A stretch of DNA of 64,000 bases from Candidatus Eiseniibacteriota bacterium (GCA_029262235.1 JAJCZU010000002.1:310001-374000), one strand, 5' to 3'. Positions 45,274-53,734 are shown, numbered from the stretch's first letter. Translations and numbers: made by a program. The notes: generated from the letters alone by a model not told the origin.

Positions 45274-46038
45274 ATGATTTCGATTTCGGTCCGCTATTTC
45301 GGCCCTTCGGCCGACGCCGCGGGGCGTGAGCGGGAAGAGCGGTCGCTCCCGGCCGGGAGCACGCTGGCCGCTCTCTCGGAGGCGATTTACGGCGAGTATC
45401 CCGCGCTTCGGAAAGCCGCGCGCTCGATCCGCTTCGCGGTGAATCAGGAGTACGCGAACGACGACGTGCCGCTTTCCGATGGCGATGAAGTCGCCGTCAT
45501 CCCGCCGGTTGCAGGCGGGGCGGGCGATGATGCGGATGCGGCTGCCGGCGACAGTGCCGCCCACGGCTCTGGCGACCCGGTTCATGTCGCGATGCAGGAA
45601 GCTAGAATCGACCCCGCGGCGCTCGAGCGTTTCGTGGCCTCGCACGAAGCCGGCGCGATTGCGACGTTTCTCGGTACCGTGCGTGGGGAACGTGGCGGAG
45701 CCGGCGGCGCGGACGACGAACTCCTGGCCCTCGAGTACACGGCTTATGGGGAGATGGCGCTCAAAAAGATGCGCGCGATCTGCGAGGCGGCGCGCGCGAA
45801 GCACGACCTGATCGCGGTCGCCGCGGTGCATCGCACGGGTCGCCTGGAGCTGGGCGAAGCGTCGATTGCCGTGGCCGTGTCGTCGGGGCATCGCGCGGAG
45901 GCGTTCGCGGGTTGCCGGTACGTGATCGACACGCTGAAAGTGGAAGTGCCGATCTGGAAGAAGGAACACTGGTCGAGCGGCGAAACGAGCTGGGTCGATC
46001 CCACCGCGCCGGCACAGAAGGGAGCCCCCGATGCCTGA
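45274..46038 (+). CDS. moaX: Molybdopterin synthase, MoaD-MoaE fusion
   Basis: 254 residues. Residues 1-82 are MoaD (ISVRYFGPSADAAGRE, ending VIPPVAGG with Gly81-Gly82). An Asp/Ala-rich linker (about 83-100) follows. Residues about 103-250 are MoaE (AGAIATFLGTVRGERG, HRTGRLELGEASIAVAV, VPIWKKEHWSSGETSW). The enzyme adds two sulfurs to precursor Z to make molybdopterin. An internal Gly-Gly would need cleavage to form the thiocarboxylate. GTG at 45265 is an alternative start only 3 bases from AGGAGG. Serves molybdenum imported by modABC. Confidence 0.9.
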   Translation: MISISVRYFGPSADAAGREREERSLPAGSTLAALSEAIYGEYPALRKAARSIRFAVNQEYANDDVPLSDGDEVAVIPPVAGGAGDDADAAAGDSAAHGSGDPVHVAMQEARIDPAALERFVASHEAGAIATFLGTVRGERGGAGGADDELLALEYTAYGEMALKKMRAICEAARAKHDLIAVAAVHRTGRLELGEASIAVAVSSGHRAEAFAGCRYVIDTLKVEVPIWKKEHWSSGETSWVDPTAPAQKGAPDA

Positions 46039-46696
46039 GTCAGCCGCGAAGCGCAGGGAACGCGCAGGCAAGATACTGACGGAACTGAAGAAGCTCTACT
46101 CCGGCGCCGACTGCGCGCTGCATCACAAGAGCGCGCTCGAGCTCCTGGTCGCCACCATTCTCTCCGCGCAGAGCACGGATGAGAACGTGAACCGCGTGAC
46201 GAAGGATCTCTTCAAGAAGTACAAGAAGCCTGCGGACTATCTCGCCGTGCCGGTCGAAGAGCTCGAAGAGGACATTCGGTCCACGGGGTTCTATCGTCAG
46301 AAAACGAAGAGTGTGCGCGCGATGTCCCAGGCGCTGCTCGACGACTTCGGCGGCAAAGTGCCGGACGAGATGGACGATCTCATCAAGCTTCGGGGCGTCG
46401 CCCGCAAGACTGCGAATGTGGTGCTCGGCACGTGGTTCAAGAAAAACGAGGGGATCGCGGTCGACACGCACGTGGGACGGCTCGCGCATCGCTGGGAGCT
46501 CACGCCGAACAGCAAAGACAGTAAAGATGCGGTGAAGATCGAGAAGGACCTCATGGATACGTTTGCGCGGGACGACTGGACGTTCGTGAGCCACGCCACG
46601 ATTCTGCACGGCCGTCAGGTGTGCGGCGCGAAGAAACCGGACTGCAAATCGTGCACGCTGCGCAAGCTCTGCCCGTCCGTCGACCAGTTTCTGTAG
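46031..46696 (+). CDS. nth: Endonuclease III
   Basis: 221-residue HhH-GPD DNA glycosylase/AP lyase for oxidised pyrimidines. Helix-hairpin-helix with catalytic Lys is LRGVARKTANVVLG; catalytic Asp is in VDTHVGRLAHR. The 4Fe-4S cluster ligands are C-x6-C-x2-C-x5-C at the C-terminus (VCGAKKPDCKSCTLRKLC). Its start overlaps the MoaD-MoaE stop by 8 bp. A hairpin follows 43 bases after the stop. Confidence 0.95.
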   Translation: MPESAAKRRERAGKILTELKKLYSGADCALHHKSALELLVATILSAQSTDENVNRVTKDLFKKYKKPADYLAVPVEELEEDIRSTGFYRQKTKSVRAMSQALLDDFGGKVPDEMDDLIKLRGVARKTANVVLGTWFKKNEGIAVDTHVGRLAHRWELTPNSKDSKDAVKIEKDLMDTFARDDWTFVSHATILHGRQVCGAKKPDCKSCTLRKLCPSVDQFL

Positions 46697-46739
46697 GCGG
46701 CTGCCCGCCGGCACCACCTCGAAAACCCACATAAAAAGA

Positions 46740-46822
46740 AAACGGCGCGTGCCGGAAGAGGGGAGCCTCCCACCGAATCACATTCGGTGAGCCGGGAGAC
46801 CTGTCTTCAACACGCGCCGTTT
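46740..46822 (-). terminator. Nested hairpin with T tract (terminator or structured RNA)
   Basis: AAACGGCGCGTG (46740-46751) pairs perfectly with CACGCGCCGTTT (46811-46822), a 12-bp stem. Inside is a second perfect 8-bp stem CACCGAAT/ATTCGGTG (46771-46778, 46782-46789) with a 3-base loop, flanked by further pairing segments (GGGAG/CTCCC, GAAGA/TCTTC). On the minus strand the outer stem runs straight into TTTTCTTTTTAT, as an intrinsic terminator. A plain terminator would not need the conserved-looking interior. Confidence 0.7.
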
Positions 46823-46846
46823 CTATATAGACGTTCGGAAGCGTGC

Positions 46847-46948
46847 TTACGCGCCCCAGCCGAACTGTGACAGAAACGCCATCAGGGCGCGGAACGCTTC
46901 GATGATTTCATCTCCGATGAACCATGCCATTCTAGTAAGGCTTTCCAT
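46847..46948 (-). CDS. 33-residue hydrophobic/amphipathic peptide
   Basis: 33 codons between the M3 peptidase and endonuclease III genes. Reads MESLTRMAWFIGDEIIEAF then RALMAFLSQFGWGA. A GGAAGGA ribosome binding site lies 8 bases before the ATG on the minus strand, which is good support for translation. The middle can form a helix with acidic and hydrophobic faces; two Trp near the ends would suit a membrane interface. The nested hairpin begins 24 bases after its stop. No family recognised; could be a signalling, toxin or leader peptide. Confidence 0.55.
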   Translation of the reverse strand: MESLTRMAWFIGDEIIEAFRALMAFLSQFGWGA

Positions 46949-47066
46949 GTTGTCAGTCCTTCCGCGGCGGGGTGCGCCGCACGATGTGCCGGTCGTTCAG
47001 GGGTAGTCCGGCTATCACCCTCGATCGAAATCCCGCTTGCTACTTACACAACGAGCGAGACGGGAA

Positions 47067-48944
47067 CTACGAACGCTTTTCTTTTTCCGCGAGCAGCTTC
47101 TCCAGGTCGTCCACGAGATCCGAAAGCAGATCGCATGTGTCCTGAATCGGGCCGGGGGTCGTTAAGTCGACGCCCGCCGTCTTCAGGAGCTCGGCCGGAT
47201 AGTCGCTCGAACCGGACTTCAGAAACGTGAGGTACTTCTCCAGAGCGCCAGGCTCCTCGTCGAGGATCTTCTTCGCGAAGGCCGTGGCAGCAGCGTACGA
47301 AGTAGCATATTTGTAAACGTAGTAATTGCGATAGAAATGGCCGATGCGGCCCCAGCCCGTGCCCGCCACTTCGCCGTAGTGGGTCTGCGGACCGCCGTGC
47401 TTCTTGATCAGATCGTGATAGATCTCGTTCAGCGCGTTCACCGAAAGCGCTTCGCCCGCTTCGAGCCGCTCATGCGCCGTCTTTTCGAACTCCGAGAACA
47501 TGACCTGCGTGTACACGGTGCCCATGATCTGCTTGATGTAGAAGTTCGTCAGGAAGATCTTCTTGTCGAGATCCTTCTCATTGCGAAGCATGTGGTTCAG
47601 CAGGATCGCTTCGTTCGTCGTGGAAGCGACTTCGGCTACGAATGTGGTGTAGTCGGCGTAAACCTGCGGCTGCGCGTTCATCGAGTACCACGTGTGCAGC
47701 GCATGGCCGATTTCGTGGGCGAGCGTCGAGACGTCCTCGAGCTTGTTCTGATAGTTCAGCAGCATGTACGGGCCGCCGAGTGCCTGCCCGCCCCAGCTGT
47801 AGGCGCCCGAGCGCTTGCCTTCGTTTTCGTAGACGTCGATCCAGCGCGAGTTGAACGCCTTGTGGAGCGCCGCCTGGTAATCTTCGCCGAGCGGCACGAG
47901 GCCGTTCATGACGATTCCGATCGCTTCGTCGTACGGAATATCGACGTCGACGTCCGGAATGAGCGGCACGTAGGTGTCCCAGTGCTGCAGCGTGTCGAGT
48001 TCCATGATGCGCGCACGGATCGCGTTGTATCGATAGACCGGGTCGAGATTCGCGTTCACCGTTTCGATCAGGTTCTCGAGCAGCTCCACCTCTACGTTGT
48101 CCGAGAACGTCGCGCGCTGGGCGCACGATTCGAAGCCGCGCGCCTTCGCGACGAACCAGTCGCCCTTCATCGAGCCGTCGAGCGCCGCCGCGTTCGCGTT
48201 CACGTACTTGCCGTACCCTTCATAGTAGACCTCATACGCGCGCTCCCGCGTCGCGCGGTCCGGGTCGGCCATGTACGTGCCGTAGCGCGCCTGCGTCATT
48301 TCGACTTCGTTTCCTTCGGAATCGAGAAACGTGCCGAACTTGAGGTCGGCGTTCGTCATCTGGCCGAAGATCGTTCTCGGCGCGGCGGTCACGTCGCCGG
48401 CGAGGGAGAGAATGCGCTCTTCCTTTTCGCTCAGGATGTGCGCGGCCGTACGAAACAGGTTGTGATAGTGATGGCGATAAAGGGCCAGGTCTTCGTTCTT
48501 CTTCATGAACCCGTCGATCTTCTTCTGACCGACCGCGAGGAGCTCGGGCTCCACCCACGATGTAGCCGCCGAGATCTTGGTTCCGAGACCCTGCGCCTTC
48601 TGCCAGCGCTCGTTGTTATCGGAGTCTGCCATGTTCACGTGGTGCGACTGACCGGCGTAAACGTAGAGCCGTTCGAAAAGATACGACATGCGCTCTGAAG
48701 CCTTGTGATAGCCGAGCAGAACCTGCGGCGAATCGCCCAGCTTCCCCTTGAACGCTTCGACTTCGGGGATCAGGCTCACGATTTCGTCGTATTCCTCGTT
48801 CCAGGCTTCCGACGAGTCATAAACCCGGGTCAGGTCCCACTTGTACTTCTCTTCGACGTCTTCGCGCTGCACGGCGGCCTGGGCAAAGACGAGAGTCGGC
48901 ATGACGAGGATCAGCAATGCGAATCCTGCGATTCGTTTCCACAT
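47067..48944 (-). CDS. pepF: Exported oligoendopeptidase F (M3 family)
   Basis: 625 residues. N-terminal signal peptide (residues 1-22, ending VFAQA) means periplasmic or secreted, whereas classical PepF is cytoplasmic. Zinc motif HEIGH near residue 410 (TLAHEIGHALHTW), with the third ligand Glu about 25 residues later in FVAEVASTTNEA. Cleaves short peptides. Start preceded by AAGGAAA on the minus strand. It diverges from the M32 carboxypeptidase gene, so the 219-bp gap holds promoters for both. Confidence 0.92.
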   Translation of the reverse strand: MWKRIAGFALLILVMPTLVFAQAAVQREDVEEKYKWDLTRVYDSSEAWNEEYDEIVSLIPEVEAFKGKLGDSPQVLLGYHKASERMSYLFERLYVYAGQSHHVNMADSDNNERWQKAQGLGTKISAATSWVEPELLAVGQKKIDGFMKKNEDLALYRHHYHNLFRTAAHILSEKEERILSLAGDVTAAPRTIFGQMTNADLKFGTFLDSEGNEVEMTQARYGTYMADPDRATRERAYEVYYEGYGKYVNANAAALDGSMKGDWFVAKARGFESCAQRATFSDNVEVELLENLIETVNANLDPVYRYNAIRARIMELDTLQHWDTYVPLIPDVDVDIPYDEAIGIVMNGLVPLGEDYQAALHKAFNSRWIDVYENEGKRSGAYSWGGQALGGPYMLLNYQNKLEDVSTLAHEIGHALHTWYSMNAQPQVYADYTTFVAEVASTTNEAILLNHMLRNEKDLDKKIFLTNFYIKQIMGTVYTQVMFSEFEKTAHERLEAGEALSVNALNEIYHDLIKKHGGPQTHYGEVAGTGWGRIGHFYRNYYVYKYATSYAAATAFAKKILDEEPGALEKYLTFLKSGSSDYPAELLKTAGVDLTTPGPIQDTCDLLSDLVDDLEKLLAEKEKRS

Positions 48945-49072
48945 AGTCAGTTTCCTTACAGTTTCGGGTTCTCAGGGGCGCGACTCGTTCGCGCGTTTCG
49001 GATGGGGTTCAAAACCGCACTCAGACTATCCCAAAACCCTCCTGAGCGCAAGCCCCGGGGCCGCCCGCCCGC

Positions 49073-49102
49073 TGGACGAAACCACCGGCCGTGCGGCATA
49101 AT
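49073..49102 (+). promoter_or_regulatory. Putative promoter for the M32 carboxypeptidase gene
   Basis: TGGACG (49073-49078), 18-base spacer, CATAAT (49097-49102). The leader of about 55 bases has a run of 10 A just before AAGGAG. Confidence 0.5.
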
Positions 49103-49163
49103 CACGGCCTCACTAGTAAGACCGCGAAACGGGGGTAAAACCCGCAAAAAAAAAGGAGTCCGC

Positions 49164-50669
49164 ATGTCGATTCAGGAGAAATACGACTCTTTTGTCGAAT
49201 ACACGCGCGAGCTGTCGGCGCTGGATGCCGCCGAAAGCCTGCTCGCGTGGGATCAGCAGACGTACATGCCGCCGATGGGGGCGGAGTCGAAGTCGCGCCA
49301 GCTGGCGACGCTTTCGGGCATTCATCATGACATGCTCGTGAGCGACACGATGAAGCGCCATCTCGATGAGCTCGCGAACGGCGATCTCGACAAACTCGGC
49401 GAAGACGCCCGTGTGAACGTCCGCGAGATGAAGCGCGCCTACGACCACGCGAGCCGGGTGCCGACGAAGCTCGTGCGCGATATTGCGCGGGCGCAGTCGC
49501 TCGGCATGGAAGCGTGGGCCGAGGCGCGCGAGAAATCAGACTACAAGATCTTCGCTCCGTGGCTCGAGAAGCTGCTGAAACTCAAGTGTGAGCAGGCCGA
49601 CGCAATCGGTTACGAAGAATCACGTTACGACGCGCTTCACGACGAGTTCGAGATGGGGAGCACGGCGAAGCGGATCACGTCTGTTTTCGCGAAGCTGCGC
49701 GACGAACTCGTGCCGCTGGTCGACCGCATCGTAAACAGCGACGTCGCGAAGGCGCAGAAGATCCCGGCGCGTGACTACCCGCGCGCGAAGCAGGAGGCCC
49801 TCGGGCGCGAGCTGCTGACCGCGATCGGGTTCGACTGGAAAGCCGGCCGTATCGACGTTTCCGCGCACCCGTTCTGCACCGGCAACCTGCACGATGTGCG
49901 TCTCACCACCCGTTATAATGAGAAGGATCTCACGCAGGCGCTGTTCGGTCTCATGCACGAAGGGGGCCACGGGCTCTACGAGCAGGGCTTCGACCCCGCG
50001 CACCAGGGGACCCCGCGCGCCCAGGCCGTTTCGCTCGGCATTCACGAGTCGCAGTCGCTCATGTGGGAGAACATCGTGGGCCGCGATCGCGGCTTCTGGA
50101 AGTTCGCCTACCCGAAGCTGCAGAAGCACTTCGCCCCCACGTTCGATTCCGTGTCGCCCGAGGAGTGGTACAAGGAGATCAACAAGGTCGAGCGCTCTTT
50201 CATTCGGGTTGAAGCAGACGAAGTAACCTATTGTCTTCACGTCATTTTGCGCTTCGAGCTCGAGGTCGAAATGATCGAAGGCCGGCTGCCCGTGAAGGAC
50301 ATTCCCGAAGCGTGGAACGCCAAGATGAAGGACTTTCTCGGGATCACGCCGAAGAACGATGCCGAGGGATGTCTGCAGGACATTCACTGGTCGCACGGCA
50401 TCTTCGGCTACTTCCCGACCTACGCGCTCGGGTACCTGTATTCCGCGCAGTTCTATAACCAGGCGAAGAAGGATCTGCCGGGTGTGGAAGACGACTACGC
50501 GAAGGGCGAGTTCGGAAGATTGCTCGGGTGGCTGAGAAAGAACATTCATCAGCGGGGCATGACGTACGCGCCGCATGATCTCGTGAAGGTCGTGACGGGG
50601 GAAGAGCTGGATACGAAGTATCTGATTGATTATTTGACGAAGAAATATACGCCGATTTACGAGCTTTAG
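49164..50669 (+). CDS. M32 carboxypeptidase (Taq type)
   Basis: 501 residues, standard for M32. Zinc motif HEGGH at residues 265-269, then the family motif HESQSLMWEN and IRVEADEVTY. It removes C-terminal residues from peptides; no signal peptide, so cytoplasmic. ATG at 49164 is 5 bases after AAGGAG and begins MSIQEKYDSFVEYTRELSAL. Neighbouring M3 and tricorn-type genes suggest a peptide-utilisation group. Confidence 0.94.
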   Translation: MSIQEKYDSFVEYTRELSALDAAESLLAWDQQTYMPPMGAESKSRQLATLSGIHHDMLVSDTMKRHLDELANGDLDKLGEDARVNVREMKRAYDHASRVPTKLVRDIARAQSLGMEAWAEAREKSDYKIFAPWLEKLLKLKCEQADAIGYEESRYDALHDEFEMGSTAKRITSVFAKLRDELVPLVDRIVNSDVAKAQKIPARDYPRAKQEALGRELLTAIGFDWKAGRIDVSAHPFCTGNLHDVRLTTRYNEKDLTQALFGLMHEGGHGLYEQGFDPAHQGTPRAQAVSLGIHESQSLMWENIVGRDRGFWKFAYPKLQKHFAPTFDSVSPEEWYKEINKVERSFIRVEADEVTYCLHVILRFELEVEMIEGRLPVKDIPEAWNAKMKDFLGITPKNDAEGCLQDIHWSHGIFGYFPTYALGYLYSAQFYNQAKKDLPGVEDDYAKGEFGRLLGWLRKNIHQRGMTYAPHDLVKVVTGEELDTKYLIDYLTKKYTPIYEL

Positions 50670-50685
50670 GGTCGGAGGGGAAGGA

Positions 50686-50760
50686 GCGGAATCAGATTCC
50701 CCTCGCCCCTCGCCCGGGGCGTCCGGCCACGGGACTCGGGGCTCGGGGAACCGATCCCGC
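50686..50760. repeat. Palindromic element, possible terminator
   Basis: GCGGAATCAGATTCCCC near 50686 pairs with GGGGAACCGATCCCGC (ends 50760), with an inner CGCCCCTCGCCCGGGGCG-type pairing. Located just after the M32 stop; may end that transcript. Same layout (palindrome then polypurine run) as the elements at 32430 and 35204 but a different sequence. Confidence 0.5.
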
Positions 50761-50793
50761 TTTCCCCGCCGCCAAAACTCGGAAACCGGACTT

Positions 50794-50870
50794 GAGGATG
50801 GGGGAGAGGGGAAGGCGGGAAGAGAAGAGAAAGAGAAGAGAAGAGCGGAACGGAGAAGAGAGAAGAGGGA
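50794..50870 (+). repeat. Polypurine tract
   Basis: About 77 bases, nearly all purine on the plus strand, built of GAAGAGA-like units, ending in the GGGAG that serves as ribosome binding site for the next gene. Confidence 0.7.
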
Positions 50871-50879
50871 GTGGCGGCA

Positions 50880-51554
50880 ATGGCGAGGCTCCGTGTGAAT
50901 TGTTTCTCGCTCTCGCTCGACGGGTATGGAGCGGGACGGGATCAGTCGCTCGAGAACCCGATGGGCGCAGGCGGGATGGCGCTGCACGAATGGGTCTTCC
51001 CGACGAAGACATTCCAGGCGATGCACGGGAATCTCGTCGACGGCGAGGGGGCGGGCGGCGGCACGACGGGCGTCGATGACGATTTCGCGGCGCGCGGGTT
51101 CGAGAACGTCGGCGCGTGGATCCTCGGTCGCAACATGTTCGGGCCGGTCCGCGGCAAGTGGAAGGACGACGACTGGAAGGGGTGGTGGGGCGACGATCCT
51201 CCGTATCACACGCCGGTCTTCGTGCTGACGCACCATGCGCGCAAGCCCATTGCGATGCAGGGCGGGACGACGTTTCATTTCGTGACGGACGGTGCGCGCG
51301 CGGCGCTCGATCGGGCGCTCGACGCGGCCGGTGGCCGGGACGTTCGTGTCGGCGGCGGCGTTGCGACGATCCGGCAGTATCTCGAAGCCGGCCTGGTCGA
51401 CGAAATGCATCTCGCGATCGGACCGGCGCTGCTGGGGAGCGGAGAGCACCTGCTCACCGGCATCGATCTTGCGGCGCTCTGCTACGAAACGAGCGAGCAT
51501 GTAGCGGGGCCGGGCGTTACGCACTTCGTCGTCACGAAGCGCGGGCAGCGCTGA
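50880..51554 (+). CDS. Dihydrofolate reductase/RibD C-terminal-family protein
   Basis: 224 residues. Family features: LRVNCFSLSLDGYGAG at the N-terminus, GAWILGRNMFGPVRG in the middle, VFVLTHHARKP and the NADPH-loop RVGGGVATIRQYLEAGLVDEMHLAIGPALLGSG. A stand-alone reductase of unknown substrate. ATG at 50880 lies 9 bases after GGGAG; a GTG three codons upstream is also in frame. First of a run of small single-domain genes. Confidence 0.85.
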   Translation: MARLRVNCFSLSLDGYGAGRDQSLENPMGAGGMALHEWVFPTKTFQAMHGNLVDGEGAGGGTTGVDDDFAARGFENVGAWILGRNMFGPVRGKWKDDDWKGWWGDDPPYHTPVFVLTHHARKPIAMQGGTTFHFVTDGARAALDRALDAAGGRDVRVGGGVATIRQYLEAGLVDEMHLAIGPALLGSGEHLLTGIDLAALCYETSEHVAGPGVTHFVVTKRGQR

Positions 51555-51640
51555 GCACGTTAGGCACGCTGAACACGCCAGGCAGCGCCAGGCACGTTGG
51601 GCGCGCTGAGCGCGCCAGGTACGTTAATCTCGTTACGCAC
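51555..51640 (+). repeat. Degenerate 30-bp direct repeats
   Basis: Two and a half copies of a unit like GCACGTTAGGCACGCTGAAC-ACGCCAGGCA: one at 51555, a second at about 51590 (GCACGTTGGGCGCGCTGAGC), then a partial copy. It fills the gap between the reductase and SRPBCC genes. Confidence 0.65.
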
Positions 51641-51659
51641 GTAGAGAGAGGGAGAGGTC

Positions 51660-52097
51660 ATGAAGGAACTCAAGTACTCGGTGAAGATTGCGGCACCGCG
51701 GGACAAGGTCTGGGCGAAGATGACGGAGGCGGATTCGTATCGCGCGTGGGCGAAGGCGTTCTCGCCGAACTCGCAGTTCGAGGGCGAGTGGAAGCAGGGC
51801 GCGAAGATGAAGTTCTTCGACCCCGACATGGGCGGCACGGTCGCGGACCTCACGAAGATCGTGCCGGGGCAGCACATCCACGCGGAGCATGTCGCGCTGC
51901 TGAAGAAGGACGGCACTTCGTACACGGACGGCGAGATGGCGGACAAGTGGATCGGGGCCACGGAGACGTACTCGCTCGAGGAGAAGGACGGCGCGACCGA
52001 GCTTCACGTGCGCGTTAAGACGCACGAGGATTTTGCGGCGATGTTCGACGGCGGCTGGCCGACGGCGCTCGAGACGCTGAAGGGGCTCTGCGAGTAG
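51660..52097 (+). CDS. SRPBCC (AHSA1-like) domain protein
   Basis: 145 residues. ELKYSVKIAAPRDKVWAKMT is the typical opening of START/Bet v1-like (SRPBCC) proteins and MFDGGWPTALETLKGL is the typical C-terminal helix. These bind hydrophobic ligands or partner proteins; no function can be assigned. GAGAGGGAGAGG provides the ribosome binding site. Confidence 0.8.
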   Translation: MKELKYSVKIAAPRDKVWAKMTEADSYRAWAKAFSPNSQFEGEWKQGAKMKFFDPDMGGTVADLTKIVPGQHIHAEHVALLKKDGTSYTDGEMADKWIGATETYSLEEKDGATELHVRVKTHEDFAAMFDGGWPTALETLKGLCE

Positions 52098-52190
52098 ACG
52101 CGGTTCAGGACGATCGAGGTTAAACAAGGCGATCAATATGCGCGCGGCGCGGGCCGCGTACGGCATGGACCTATAGAAGGAGATTCTCAA

Positions 52191-52814
52191 TTGGCTCTCA
52201 AAGTAATCGGCGTCGGCGTCGGTCGAACCGGCACGTATTCGCTCAAGCTCGGGCTCAATCAGCTCGGACTAGGCCCGTGCTACCACATGGAAGAAGTGCT
52301 GCATAAGATGCCCGTACACGTACCGCTCTGGAACGCGGCACTCGACGGCCACCCGGACTGGGCCGCGATTTACGACGGCTACGCAAGCACGGTCGACTGG
52401 CCAACCGCCGCATTCTATCGCGAACTGCTCGCGGCGCACCCGAAGGCAAAGTTCGTGCTCACGCATCGCAGCCCCGAGAGCTGGGCGGACAGTTTCGGTT
52501 CCACGATCTACAAGCTGCTGGCGGGAAGGGAACAGGCCCCGCCCGAGATGAGGGAGTGGCTCGAGATGGCGGTCCGCGTCATTGTGAAATCGGGATTCCC
52601 GGAGGGCCTCGACCGTGACGGCCTCATGAAAGCATTCACGGCGCATAATGAAGCCGTAAAGAGCGCGATCCCGGCCGATCAGCTGCTCGTGTATCAGGTC
52701 AAGGAAGGGTGGGGGCCGCTCTGCGAGTTTCTCGGCGCGCCTGTTCCCGACGGAGCGTTTCCGCGCTCGAATGACCGGAGCGAATTCTGGGACCTCGTGC
52801 AGGGGAAGAAGTAG
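52191..52814 (+). CDS. Sulfotransferase-like P-loop protein
   Basis: 207 residues, TTG start behind AAGGAGA with a 7-base spacer. The N-terminal GVGVGRTGTYSLKLGL is a 5'-phosphosulfate-binding loop and FVLTHRSPESWADSFGSTI the 3'-phosphate-binding motif of the Sulfotransfer_4 type. It may transfer sulfate from PAPS, although many members of this small family are uncharacterised. Stand-alone gene. Confidence 0.75.
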   Translation: MALKVIGVGVGRTGTYSLKLGLNQLGLGPCYHMEEVLHKMPVHVPLWNAALDGHPDWAAIYDGYASTVDWPTAAFYRELLAAHPKAKFVLTHRSPESWADSFGSTIYKLLAGREQAPPEMREWLEMAVRVIVKSGFPEGLDRDGLMKAFTAHNEAVKSAIPADQLLVYQVKEGWGPLCEFLGAPVPDGAFPRSNDRSEFWDLVQGKK

Positions 52815-52872
52815 AGCCCCTGCGGCGCACTTGGTCCGCGCGTGGACGACGCATTTCTGACAGGAGAGATCG

Positions 52873-53226
52873 ATGTCTGAAAAAGGCAAGATCAGCTACA
52901 TAGAGTTCCCGGCGCGCGACATCGCGGCGACGAAAGCTTTCTTCGAAGCCGCGTTCGGCTGGTCGTTCACGGACTACGGACCCGACTACACATCATTCAA
53001 TGCCGACGGGATCGACGGCGGCGGTTTCTACAAGTCGGAGCAGGCCGGTAAGGCCGCCGCCGGCAGCGCGCTCATCGTTCTGTACAGCGCCGATCTCGAA
53101 GCGACCCAGGCCGACGTCGAAAAAGCCGGCGGCAAGATCGTAAAGCCGATTTTCGCGTTCCCCGGCGGCCGGCGGTTCCATTTCACCGAGCCGAGCGGGA
53201 ACGAACTCGCCGTATGGAGCGAGTGA
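52873..53226 (+). CDS. VOC (glyoxalase-like) family protein
   Basis: 117 residues, one VOC unit: ISYIEFPARDIAATKAFFEAAFGWSF at the start, GGRRFHFTEPSGNELAVWSE at the end. Metal or ligand pocket residues are present but the substrate is unknown. GACAGGAGAG ribosome binding site. Confidence 0.85.
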   Translation: MSEKGKISYIEFPARDIAATKAFFEAAFGWSFTDYGPDYTSFNADGIDGGGFYKSEQAGKAAAGSALIVLYSADLEATQADVEKAGGKIVKPIFAFPGGRRFHFTEPSGNELAVWSE

Positions 53227-53263
53227 TAGAGAAAGCACACACCAGAGCCGTGAGGAGGCGCCC

Positions 53264-53734
53264 TTGAACAGTCTCGTGAAGAACGAAATGCATATCCTCA
53301 AGGAGACCGAGGGGCTCCGCATCGAACTCCTGGCGATCCTGAGCGACGACGATCTCACCTTCGCGCTTCCCGGAAACTCCACCCTCGGCGAACTCTGCCG
53401 CGAGATCGGCGAAACGCAACACGACTATATTGACTCCTTCAAAACTTTCGAGTTAAAGTTCCAGCACAAAAGCAAAGAGCACGAGATCGACCACTCCGTG
53501 GAGAAGCTCAAGCTCTGGTACGCCGCGCTCGACCGCGAGCTGCACAACACCCTCGAGGCGATGTCCGAAGACGACGTCGCGAAGATGGTGAAGCGCCCCG
53601 GCTTCGAGATCCCCGTGCGCGTGCAGTTCCACATCTATCGCGAAGCGATCCTGATCTTCGCCGCGAAGGCGAGCGTCTACCTGCGCGCGATGGGGCGGGA
53701 GCTGCCGGGCAAGTGGGGGCACTGGGTGGGGTGA
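53264..53734 (+). CDS. DinB-like four-helix protein
   Basis: 156 residues, TTG start behind GAGGAGG. Helical sequence with LGELCREIGETQHDYIDSFK and RVQFHIYREAILIFAAKAS, which resembles DinB/YfiT-like metal-binding bundles. The assignment rests on overall pattern. Marks the left side of the lower-GC island that begins about 53740. Confidence 0.6.
   Translation: MNSLVKNEMHILKETEGLRIELLAILSDDDLTFALPGNSTLGELCREIGETQHDYIDSFKTFELKFQHKSKEHEIDHSVEKLKLWYAALDRELHNTLEAMSEDDVAKMVKRPGFEIPVRVQFHIYREAILIFAAKASVYLRAMGRELPGKWGHWVG

Noticed and set aside
46740-46822. Cobalamin-riboswitch-like string (GGGAGACCTG) in the hairpin
   Set aside because: Only this short string matches; the other conserved B12-riboswitch boxes are absent and no relevant gene lies downstream in that orientation.
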